This document shows positions 31,003-41,346 of a stretch of DNA of 64,000 nt, piece by piece. The translations under genes were made by a program, and so were the position numbers. Source of the DNA: Sphaerolaimus hirsutus. Taxonomy: Eukaryota; Nematoda; Chromadorea; Monhysterida; Sphaerolaimidae. The stretch's first letter is position 1; every line of letters starts with the position of its first letter. The notes under the pieces were generated by a model. That model did not search any database. It had not been told where the DNA came from and saw nothing but the letters and a program-made list of their open reading frames with translations. Location: assembly GCA_964036195.1 (NCBI GenBank), contig OZ038452.1, positions 24,749,785 through 24,813,784 on the forward strand. Direction: 5' to 3'.

Positions 31003-34000
31003 TTAATCACCTTTTTCGTGCTGCGCAGTCGCAACATTGTAAAGTCTGCAAAAAGTGCCCAGCAGCGACACGTTGACGAATAGGAACAGTACGCTGGCCA
31101 GCCAGACGAGCGACAGCACCGGGTACCCGCCGAACTCGAACAGATAGGCCAGGCCGAGCCATAGAGCCTGTGCGTTCGAGGAATGTGCGAATGCGAATCA
31201 TATCGGGCCCATGTACCATAGTTGTTAAACCGTATTTACGTTTACTCGACAAATACGTTTACGTTTCCTCCCGAAAAAATACCGGTTTGCACTTACTAGC
31301 ATACTTTTTGAAAGTACGCGAGTACAGAAAACGTATTTCAAACAGGTTTTTAATAGGCTTTTTCAAGGCATAAAGGAACCAAAAATATGGACAAAATATC
31401 CAAAATAGCAAAAATAGAGTTAGCAGTGACTTCTAGTGATAAAAGTGATCCTAGGCACACAACATTGAATTAACAAAAAGTTCATCTAGTGATATGTGTG
31501 TGATCTCTCTTCCCGTTTCGTTGTTTTAATATGTGATAGCTGAGCCCCACCAGGCCAGCAGACAGCACTCCAGCCAATGAACCAGCAACCACCAACCAGC
31601 TTCGCCAACTATAGGCAAAAACACATTAACTAGTGAATTTGATGGTGAAAAATTTAAAAAAGTAGTGATTTTGAGCGAAAATATAGACAAATTTCTCAAA
31701 AATACCCACTTTTACGTTTTCCGGGGACACAAGTAATTTACTCACGTTTACTCATGAGTGAAAATTTCGGTACTTTCAACAACTCTGCCACGCACACTAG
31801 TTGACATCAAAGTGTCAACTTAATTTTTAATTATGTGATTTGTGGTGATTTTTGATTACGTGACGGTTAATCATGTGATTTCAACTTTCCGATGTGATAG
31901 AGCATAGTTAATGTTGTATCGTAACACTTCATTTTCATTGTTCCTGTTAAATGTGATACTTTTAAGGATTTTTGTCATTAAGTAGACACGAATTTTCGAT
32001 GTCAACTAGTGCGCGTGGGCCCATTGATAATATTGTCCGGCATTTTAAATCTCAGTTTATAACACACCTGCGCCGCAGCCCACACACCAAACACAGAGGT
32101 GAGTTTCTCGGCGGCGCCGGCGATCCGGCCGACCACGGGCCAGACGCACGGCACCAGACACAGGTACCACACGAAGTACTGCGACGTGCACACCTTGTTG
32201 AAGGTGACGAAGCCCAGCGTGGTTGCCAGCCACGCCATGCACATGTCCCGCCGGTATCTGCACGTGATGTGGAAACACGTTGATCGATTTTATTGATGAA
32301 ATCTGTATGCGTGAATTTTTGTGGCTCTATTCATTAAAATAACAGTAAGATTAATTCACATGTTTTACTCTTAGCACTAAAAGTTATAAAAAGTATTTCA
32401 AAAAGTTTACATCTTCCAAAAAACAACAGCAGTATCTTTACAACTCAACATGTTTCCTGTTTCACAAAAAAAAACATGAAAATACGAGTACTTTTCTCAA
32501 ACACTGCCCGCACCTGAAAGCGAATATCGCAATGCACACGATCTGCGGTACAAACGCGCATAGACCAATAATTCTGGTCCAAAATCTCTGTTCAGAAGCC
32601 CCGCCCAGTTCCGCACTATGCGCCAGGTAAAGTGGGTAAAAATATGGCGAAAAATTGTGCCGAAAGTCCACTCGCAGCACGTGATACATCAGAGACTCGT
32701 TGAGAAATGCGTCACCGTAAAATACATAGTTGAGGTGTACGGTTGCCATGAAACTGCCGAGGGCGACCTGCGGGTAGATAAAGCGCTTCATTTATTATTT
32801 ACCTCGATTTAGGGTTCAAACCCCGATACTGAATCTCGATAATTTTCGGGATCTTGAGGTACCGGTCCAGATCTCTAAAGCCCAATCCAGATCCGGAAAA
32901 CTAAAAAAACAGTCACGATCCCGAAAATTGCCAAACCCTAATCCCGATCCCAATAAAATTTGCTCTATTTCATGAGAAAAACCACTCGCGGAAAATAATT
33001 TTCTAGCACTTTTGTGGCATACAAGTGTGTTTTTAGACGGATGGCAGTGCTGTTTTAATCAAATTTATTTTTAATTGATACATTTTTGGAATTTATAAAA
33101 AAATTGACATTTTACCATCCACAGTTTGCTATATATAAACACCTTCCCGGTCACGTCCGGCACCCATTTGTTGATTTTACTTCTCACATCCTATACCCAG
33201 TTCTAGGGTGCCGCAGAGGCTGAAACTTGGGGGAGATATTGGCGCAACCCCCCTCTACCTCGCATGAACTAGGGGGGTCGCGGAGACCCCTCTCAGGGTG
33301 GGTCGCCGCGACCCCCCTAATTCATGCGAGGTAGAGGGGGGTTGCGCCAATATCTCCCCCAAGTTTCAGCTTCTGGCGCGCCCTAGAACTGGCGATAGGG
33401 TGTCACAAGTACGATCAAAAATAGGGTGCCGGACGTGACCGGGAAGGTGTTTATAAAATATATAAAATTGCTTTCCCATTTATTTCGACCTTGTTCGTGA
33501 AAAATTAGAGAAAAACCCGAATATTAGAACTTGTCCAAAATCGCGACCCCGATCCCGACACCATAGTCCATGATCCATCGTCCCCGATTCGTTGGAACCG
33601 GCATCAAAACCCGACCAACAAAATGCCGACATTTTTCGCAATTCGGGCCGAAACCGTGGGCCAGCAACTCTAGTAAATACCCAACCCCCCCCCCCCCCAA
33701 AAAAAAAACACAACAACAACGAACAATTACGTAAATTATACCCCTCCAGTTACTGAGCAGCGCGCAGATCATTTGCATAGAGAACCATCGTCTCGGAGGA
33801 GACAAATCGCCGGGCAAATGGCAAAGTGCCAAGTGCACGAACACACTGGGCAGGTAAATAATCGGGTACAGTTTGAAGTGGATCGCCACCGCGCCGTGAA
33901 TCACGGCGGCGAACAGCCACTGCAAATTGAGGTGATAAATGTACAATATAAGTGGCTCAACTACCGTATCTGCTTGAATTATTCCCATGGGAAATAAATT

Positions 34001-35472
34001 TTTCGTCAGATTATTTGGGGGACCCCCGGAGAACTATTCAAGGGGAGGAATTATTCAAGGGGGGTTCATTATTTGTGTTAAAATATTTAAGCATGGTTTT
34101 ATCACTCATTTGATGTAATACGCTTTATAAACTAGATGACATGCCATTTTGTTCAAATTTGACACATATCATATATATATTTATCACAATGGGAGGATTT
34201 GAACCTAATCATTCAAAGGAAGGAATTATTTTTCCCTTTTTGTCTAACAGGGGGAAATTATTAGGCAAATACATGATCTCAAAGACAAGCAAACGCACAC
34301 TGCCTCTGAGCAGCAGCAGCAGCGTGGCGAGCACAGCTGCACAAACAATGCAGTCGGCGTTGCCTCTGGCAGCCACCACGGCCGCGAGGGGGTTCAGCAG
34401 CCAGAGGCACATGGCCGTCGCCGCGCGGTCGCGCGTGCCCCTCCGAACGGCGATCAGGTACACGAGAAGGGCCACCTGGGGGCAGTCCCAGACTCTGTAA
34501 AAGACCCTGTGATGTGTAAAGGACTCTGTAAAGTGTGATGTGTCATGTAAAAGACCCTGGAAAGAGTCAAATGTCATGTAAAAGACTATGTAAAGTGTCA
34601 TGCAGATCCAAATCATTTTATCGTATCCAAATCCTATGTTGTTGTATGTAAACCCTGTGTCCAAAAGTAAGATATGGATACAAAAACATAAGAGTTGGAT
34701 CTTAATAAGTTGGATACAATAAGATTACTATCCAAGTAACACGTTACACTGGGTCGTTAACATGACGTTCGACACTTCACATGCTACATGACATTTTACA
34801 GGCCTCTAACATGACACATTACATTTTACAGGCCTCTAACATGACACATTACATTTTACACTTCACAGGTCTGTTACAGGGTCCGGGACTGGCACCAGCA
34901 TGTCGACGGCGATGAACAGCAGCTTGCCGAAGTCGGCCCACTGCACGGTGGGGCGCAGCGCGTGCGCCAGCACCGGCGGGTACCGGTAGGTGAGCCGGTC
35001 GTACGGGGTTCCGTTGTGCGCGACCAAACGTGCCGCGTCGCTGTACACGCGGTAGTCGACGTCCGTGAACTTGACCTGCAAGGTAAATGTTAATTGGAAG
35101 TGTGAAATTATTGATTGTCCAAATCAGTCTTCCCTCCCCCACAGACGTTACGTTTTACAAACAACGAAAACGTTACAGTGAAGGATGGCCGGATTTTTTC
35201 TCAGAGGTATTTAAAAACCGTTGTTAACCAGGCAGTTAAAAAAGCGGTTTCCATCCCTAGTTACAGTAGCACAAAAACGACAGTAACCCCCCCCCCCCCA
35301 AAGAGCAACACTGGCACACCAAACCAACATTGAACAGGTAATCATGTATGCGGCCGTAGTACACGAGCAGGAGGCGGCCGACGGCGCCGAGCGCCACCAG
35401 CGACCGGACGGACCACATGACGTCCGGCTGCCCGTCGTCGCAGTGGCAATCCGCGCCGCCCACGCCGTTCAT
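31003..35472 (-). CDS. PIGM: GPI mannosyltransferase I catalytic subunit
   Basis: Seven minus-strand exons: 35472-35329, 35075-34896, 34475-34299, 33919-33731, 32767-32514, 32257-32068, 31167-31003 (stop TAA); 432 residues, about the family length. Recognised blocks are [18 protein letters not shown] (the TDVDY motif with the key DXD-like acidic residues), [55 protein letters not shown] and [20 protein letters not shown], with many hydrophobic segments. The family adds the first alpha-1,4-mannose to GPI anchors, using dolichol-phosphate mannose in the ER lumen. The start ATG was chosen because it opens the exon that joins in phase 0 to the TDVDY exon. A family B element is the whole second intron. 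Confidence 0.95.
31796..32022. mobile_element. Family C1 foldback in a PIGM intron
   Basis: Ends CCACGCACACTAGTTGACA and TGTCAACTAGTGCGCGTGG form inverted termini. Lies in the last PIGM intron (32067-31168). Confidence 0.8.
33130..33455. repeat. Foldback nested within a foldback
   Basis: Outer arms TATAAACACCTTCCCGGTCA (about 33132) and TGACCGGGAAGGTGTTTATA (about 33435) enclose an inner, almost perfect palindrome at about 33202-33390 (arm unit GGGGGAGATATTGGCGCAAC). Lies in the PIGM intron 33730-32768. Confidence 0.85.
33963..34275. repeat. Family A variant in a PIGM intron
   Basis: ACCGTATCTGCTTGAATTATT start, repeated ATTCAAGG(G) units and TATTAGGCAAATACATG right end; decayed. Lies in intron 34298-33920. 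Confidence 0.5.
34476..34895 (-). mobile_element. Family B foldback forming PIGM intron 2 (GT...AG)
   Basis: A 420-base copy, starting GTGCCAGTCCCGGACCC and ending GGGACTGCCCCCAG on the minus strand. Removing it joins GAC ATG CTG to GTG GCC CTT, giving [16 protein letters not shown], which matches PIGM without a gap. Flanking triplets are CTG (5') and CAG (3'). It is about twice the size of the other intronic copies because of internal growth: a roughly 32-base tandem duplication at about 34795-34860 and TATCCAAATC/GATTTGGATA-type modules at about 34610-34730. Confidence 0.9.
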
Positions 35473-35573
35473 GGCGCCCACTGCATTCGCTGTCTGAGGT
35501 GAATGCTGTGACGTGAAATTGATAGTGTAATTGGGGAGCTTGTGATTTTTGATGTTGATCGCCTGCGGGCACT

Positions 35574-35763
35574 GCGCACACTAGTTTTCACACCCAATTT
35601 CGAAATCTCATAAATGAGCTTTGAACGTGTTTGAGTTTTCCAGAATGAGTCATTTTCAATCTCAGTCAACTGTAGTTGACGGCCACCTCATTGTAGAAAA
35701 CTCAAATGCGTTCTAAGATGATTTATGAGTTTTCGAAATTTCGCGTGAAATCTAGTGTTCGGC
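35574..35763. mobile_element. Family D foldback upstream of PIGM
   Basis: Ends CTGCGCACACTAGTTTTCAC and GCGTGAAATCTAGTG. Begins about 100 bases 5' of the PIGM start codon. Confidence 0.8.
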
Positions 35764-35772
35764 ACATTCGAT

Positions 35773-36790
35773 TAGGTCGACAGATTTGTAGGGCGGAGCG
35801 TTAAGCCCGATCTATTTTCATCGTTTGGCCAGTTTTGACACACAGCTGTTCAAGAAGAGTTCGTCGGAATTTAGTCGATATCGCGATATGACTTTTATAT
35901 TTTATATATGACGATCTAAATTTTATATTTTATTTAGATGAGGACTTGGTTTAAATACAATATCTAATATAAAAATTAATTTTTTTGGCGTTTACAATAA
36001 AAATTCTTCAAAACCAATGAAAACAAGCACCAATGGCAATAATGTGTATGTGAAATTGCGGATTCCCAGTGGAAGATTTTCAGCATTGCAACAATTCCAA
36101 TCAACTCAGGGTAAATGAACTCATTTCCTCACTTCAATATTCGCGAACTAAAAGAACATAAAAAGTGGCGTGAATTACATGCGCTTGTAACCCTACACGC
36201 GTCAAGTGAATTGCGTTAGCTACTGATGTAAGCACTGATGCAGTGCTAGGGCAAAATAACGTCCATTGTGCCCCTCTGGCGATCAGACAAACAGATAGCA
36301 TGCAATATGTTGTTTCTTTTATTATCCATGCAAATATTATCACTCGAAACATACATAGGGCATTTTAGCACCTTTAAGAAAGAGTTCAGAAATGTGAAAT
36401 GTTCGAGCAATCACTGGAGCAAACCCTCAACAATTATTTTTTTAAGTTGGAAAATCGTAAAAGGGGTATTTATATAAATCAGCGATTTTTAAATACAAGA
36501 AAGAATGGTAGGTGGCATCGCAATTAGGGATGGAAAAAATTGCTATTTTTAATGGCACGGTTTTGTTGAAAACAACAACTTTTTTAAAAAATAAAAAAAT
36601 TTCTACAGTTCGCAAATATGGTTCTGAGTCAACATATACATTTTGGCTGAGATTGTTTTTAAAAACAACGTGTTTTAACAGTTAAAACAATACCGGACAC
36701 CCCTATATGCAGTACATTTAAATGATAGTATTTTTGGAAAAATTTCTTCATCGAAAAATGATTGAAATTTATTTAAAATAAATAAAAACA
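35773..36790. other. PIGM-sarcoglycan spacer without a gene
   Basis: AT-rich sequence with fragments of old repeats (for example AAAACAACAACTTTTTTAAAAA near 36560). No coding motif was seen. A short open frame at 36795-37037 lies opposite the sarcoglycan 3' flank and is not supported. Confidence 0.35.
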
Positions 36791-37101
36791 TTAAATGAAC
36801 ATTTCCGACAAAATCCATAGGGATTTAATAAAACATCAGATCAATCAGATACTGTATGAGACTAGAATGAAGTACGGACTAGCTGACGTGGCAACAACTG
36901 AGCTTATATACCCATTTGAGATTCATCAAGGCAATTTGGACAAAAAAGTTAAAAAAAACACTTTGAGTCAAATACTGCGTAAGCACCAAATTGCAGGTAA
37001 TACACGTTACAATTACACCCCAAAAGGCTGGAAATGACTGGCAAGACAACAAGGCACGACTGAAAACGGAACCCCCCGAGGACACGGCCGCGAGCGGGGC
37101 G

Positions 37102-40100
37102 TCAATTGCAAATGTGCGCGTCGGCGCGGCAGTCGGCCGTGTCGCGCGCCAGGAACACGCGGCCCGTGTCGCACAGGCACACCTGCAGGGGTATCTTGAA
37201 TTTGGACCCTCCGGGGGGTTGGATAGATAGTAAATCGCTCATCGGGAAGGATAGATAACTGAAAATTTTTCTGGGGGTTGGGGGGGTTCGCGGCGGTTCA
37301 ATTTATAGGCTTTTTCGGGGTCTAGAGAGCAGAATAGAGAAATACCGCTAAAAGTACGTGAAAAATGGCTAAAAATAGGTATATATGTACATATAGGGTG
37401 GCCCACGTCAGCCGCACGGTTTCAATTTGCTCCCAACACGCCAATTTTGAATGAAAACAGCTCAAATTTGGTATGGAGGTAGATAAATGTACCCCATTTG
37501 TTGTGTGAAGTGAACGGTTCCAGATCACAAAAATTCATGTCGGAACGTGAAGCACAGTTTAATACATGTTTGAACGTAGCGCACAGTTCAATCGTCTACC
37601 AAAGCACCAACTGTTCATAAAAATAGTCCAAATTTGGCATGGCAGTAGATAAATGTACCCTATTTAGTATGTTACGTGCACACATTAATATCACAAAATT
37701 TTAACATTTATTACATCATATGAAAAACAACGTCACTTCACAGGACCACCTACAATGGTACACGTTCAAACACGCAAATATGAAACTGTGATTCTCGCTC
37801 TGACACTAAATCTTGCGATATGAAATAGTGCACTTAACACAACAAATGGGGTACATTTATCTACCACCGCACCAAATTTGAGCAATTTTCATTCAATATT
37901 GACCTGTTGGGAGCTAATTGAACCGTGCGCCTGACGTGGGCCACACGGTATATAGCCAAAATAGCTGAAAATAGGCAATAATGAACATGTACTAGCGATT
38001 TTGGAGGTGAAAATCTATAAAACGGCACGAAAAGTAGTGATTTTGAGCAACAATTTTGGTAAAATTTCTCAAAAATCGCTCCGGGTAGGCAGTTCCCACA
38101 ACCCCCCGACCCATTCGAGACCCCTGCACACCTGGTACTGGCGCTGGCCCGTCGCGCTGCCGGTCTGCAAGTTCTTGATGAACATGTTCGGCGAATCGAG
38201 TCGGATTTCCCCCTGCCAATGTGACAATGTCGAATGGAGAAAAATGTGCGAGAAATTTTCGAATAATTGTGCATTAGAAAAAATCGGTAGTGGTTGAAGA
38301 AACTGTTCTAAACGTAATAATTGGATCCACACACACTAGTTGGTTGACAAAATTAGTGTCAACTAAATTTAGGTCAATTAAGTGATTTCAACTTTCGCGT
38401 GTGATAGAGCACAGTTAATTTCATATCGTAACACATAATTTTCATTGTTTCTGTAAAGTGTAATTTTCAATTTTTTTGTGTTATTCAGTTGACATTAATA
38501 AGCGATGTCAACTAGTCCGCGTGGGCCCCGACTCCCAAAGCCGCAACCTCCAACCCAAGCCAACCTGCTGCGCGTGTATAGTCGTATCGAGCAGCGAGGT
38601 GACCTGTATATCGCCGGCCATGGACAGCACCTCCACGTCGTGGGCGGCGTCCACGTGCAGGCCGCGCGTGGGCGACTCCAGCCGCAGCGGCTCGTCGGGC
38701 TCGGGCCGCACGATGGCCGTCTGCACGCCGCCTTCGAACACCGCGCCACCGTCGTCCACGATGCGTAGGCGGTCGACCCGTACGCCCACCTGCATGGGGG
38801 GTTGAGTTGTGTTTTTATGGCGGTTGATCGAAATCGACTTTTCGTATTCAATACCCATTGTCAGATGAGCGAGTAAAGATTAGTTCTTGTGCAAAAAGTT
38901 GATTTTGATATGAAGGTTTGATTACGCATGCAGGGGTTTCCAATGGGAGTTGGGCGCTACCCCAAAAGGCGAGACTAGCAATCTATCCTGGGGCAAAATT
39001 TTTTACCTACTATTTCGACCACACCTCCCAAAATTTTTTTTCACTTCCCATTTTGCTTAACCGGCCCCAGGACTGTTCAGGCACTATAAAAACAAATACC
39101 GTATTTCCTCGAAATACCCCCCCCTCATAATGGCCACTATGAATTAATAACTCCAAACGAACTCAACATTTTCAAAATGAAAAATACCCCCCCCCGGGTG
39201 GTAATTCGACGAAATACGGTAAGCGCCCACCTGGTCCTTCGACGCGAAGAACAGCGGTCGGCCGTCGTTGTCGCGTATCTCGAAGCGGTCGCAGGCGGCG
39301 GACACGGTGCCGTCGTGCGACAGCGACAGGCGGGCGGTCACCTGGCCGCTCGTGTTGCGCGCGTTCAGGTAGATGCCGCGCGAACTGTCCACCGTCAAGG
39401 GGACGCCCTGCGTTCGGGTGGGTCCTTTCGGGGTCTTGGAACAGTGTGGGATTATCAGGGGTGCCGAATGGGGAAGGGTGTTGGGGGTTGTGGGGGGATT
39501 TATCCGGAACTGCAATTTTTTCAGCTGTCTACCCCTCCGGAACGATTTGAAAACCCCATGGTATTTTGAATTTTTTGAACTAGGTATTCCATGCGCAATG
39601 GCGTTTTAAAAAGTTTTATATTTTTCCAACCCTACATAGAACATACCTGTGCAGTTGACAACTGCTTGAAGTGCAGTGGCTTTGTGAACTCGGCTTTACC
39701 ATCAACGCGTATACCGTCGTCCAAAATCTTTAGAGCGCCCATGCCGTTCTGTAAGAATAGAGTCACCATACATAAAGATATGGGTGGGATTTATACGTAC
39801 TTGAAATTCTGGGATCCGCATTCGTCGGGGTTTTTTTGACAGAAAAGTTGAAGCGATTTCATAATTGAAAAATTCGTTCAAATAAACCGGCATGATAAAC
39901 CATGATAAGATTGAATTCTACCTTATGCCATAATATAAAAATTCTCAATGTATACATTTTTCACTACATGAATTTGGTGCACTATTTAAATGACTTTTTG
40001 ACGAAAATACGGTAACACTCATGCTAGGATGAACTCACAGTGGTTAGATCGAGCACGCTCATAATCCACGCGGTGAGGGCCAAATTGATCACGATCACCA

Positions 40101-40749
40101 CCGCCAGAAGGAGTATAAAGCAATACAGACATCGTTTCCGCCAGCCGTACACGCTGACGCTGCGACAAATAAAACGACAAAATCACAACGGTTAAAGCGA
40201 TCGAAACATGGAACACCCAGTCCCAGACACTGTAAAATGTCAAATATCAAGCAATGTGTCAAGTCAAGTCATGTAAAATGCTATGTGTCAAACTTGTTTG
40301 CCATTTAACAGTGCATTTTACATGACTCTTGACACTTCACATGACATTTAACACTTGTCATGACATTTATCATGACAAATGACACTTTGCTTGACATTTA
40401 TCACTTTACGTGACATTCGTCATGACAATTGATACTTTGCTTGACAAGTCACGACAATTGGCACTCTATGATACTTCACATTTACAGGGCCCTGTCCTGC
40501 CCCAGCGAGTGTCACCCGCCCAACTAACCGAAACACATCCGAATCGGTGACCGGCGTCACGTTCGAGTTGGCCGGCAGCGTGCTGGTGGTCATGTGCGGC
40601 TGCCGCTGGTCGTACAGCAGCGTGCCGCCGTGGCCGTACGCGGCGCGCCCGCCCATCATGGGCTCCATGCCGGGCGACAGCGGCGGCTGGTGCGGCGCCG
40701 TGCGCATGCGCGTCTCGCCCGCCCGCTCCCAGATCTCGGATGACGGCAT
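37102..40749 (-). CDS. SGCD: Gamma/delta/zeta-type sarcoglycan
   Basis: Seven minus-strand exons: 40749-40529, 40159-40039, 39748-39647, 39407-39231, 38789-38565, 38212-38132, 37182-37102 (stop TGA); 335 residues. After a roughly 75-residue cytoplasmic start come [12 protein letters not shown] and a single membrane span (about residues 85-107). The extracellular part then carries [45 protein letters not shown] and [17 protein letters not shown], ending in the Cys cluster VCLCDTGR...[11 protein letters not shown]. This is the type II topology and fold of the dystrophin-associated sarcoglycan subunits at the muscle membrane. Invertebrates usually have one gene for the gamma/delta/zeta group, so the symbol is a group-level choice. 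The last intron is exactly a hAT-like insertion. The first intron holds a family B copy that does not define its splice sites. Confidence 0.93.
37186..38126 (-). mobile_element. hAT-like element (family G) forming the last sarcoglycan intron
   Basis: A 941-base element with termini CAGGGGTATC and GACCCCTG is flanked by the 8-bp direct repeat CACACCTG (37178-37185 and 38127-38134). On the gene strand the repeat reads CAGGTGTG. The first copy gives the donor CAG|GTGTG and the second gives the acceptor CAG|GTGTG, so the intron 38131-37183 is element plus one repeat (949 bases). Excision yields [13 protein letters not shown], the normal sarcoglycan Cys-rich end. An independent copy at 19015-19553 also has an 8-bp duplication, which confirms the element ends. 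A separate foldback (37397-37945) is nested inside. Confidence 0.92.
37397..37945. mobile_element. Foldback element nested in the family G insertion
   Basis: Inverted termini GTGGCCCACGTCAG (about 37397) and CTGACGTGGGCCAC (about 37931-37944) continue inward as an imperfect inverted repeat that includes TAGATAAATGTACCCC. It interrupts sequence otherwise shared with the other family G copy, so it inserted later than or together with G expansion. No open frame of interest was seen. Confidence 0.7.
38330..38526. mobile_element. Family C1 foldback in a sarcoglycan intron
   Basis: Ends CACACACTAGTTGGTTGAC and GATGTCAACTAGTCCGCGTG. Lies in intron 38564-38213, about 40 bases downstream of the donor, without defining it. 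Confidence 0.8.
39098..39222. repeat. Family A foldback, short form
   Basis: Ends ACCGTATTTCCTCGAAATAC and ATTCGACGAAATACGGTA. In sarcoglycan intron 39230-38790. Confidence 0.8.
40213..40505. mobile_element. Family B element in the first sarcoglycan intron
   Basis: Ends CCCAGTCCCAGACAC and GGGCCCTGTCCTGCCCCAG, with expanded interior repeats of TGACA/TGTCA. It lies inside the ordinary intron 40528-40160, which uses GTTAGT and GTCGCAG, so it is only a passenger. Confidence 0.75.
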
Positions 40750-41346
40750 GGTTTTGGTTTTGCGGTGAACTCTACTGACGGTGCGAGCTCGCGGGTGCTA
40801 TTGTTAGCGGGAAGTTTGTTGTGGACAGTGGACACGCCTAGGTATGTGAACGTTTGACCCGCGCTCCGGGATCATAGTACCGACCGTGAGGATGAACGAT
40901 TCGCTATAGGTAAGTAGAAAAACAGCGAATTTCAAGCGAACATTAGCGTGTGAATATTCCATGTCGCAAAAAGACATTTTTAGACGCATTCTAACGAGTA
41001 GCGTTCAACTGTATATTGGTCATCTCTACTGGGCAAGGTGCCAAAAAATTTAATTTCCCGTTTCGTAATGGCTATAAACGCGCGGCACTCGACCACAAAG
41101 CGCGGTGCATCCGCACCTCCCGCTGCACCCATCGCATTTTGTAGCCGGCCACCCGTACAATCGATGATGCTCATCAATTTGACATGTTCACTCAGCCGCA
41201 TGCGTAAGCTTTACGATCCAAACTGATAAGATGACACACTGAGATAAATAGGGCTAAATCAATCAAATTTATAAGCCATGATGACTGGCATTTCATTCAT
41301 TTTTACATACATTCACAGAAGGCATATATAACATATGTCACAACAT

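Noticed and set aside
32812-32835. GGTTCAAACCC resembling a tRNA gene B box
   Set aside because: No A box or cloverleaf is present around it; the motif belongs to a repeat with CCCGAT units in a PIGM intron.
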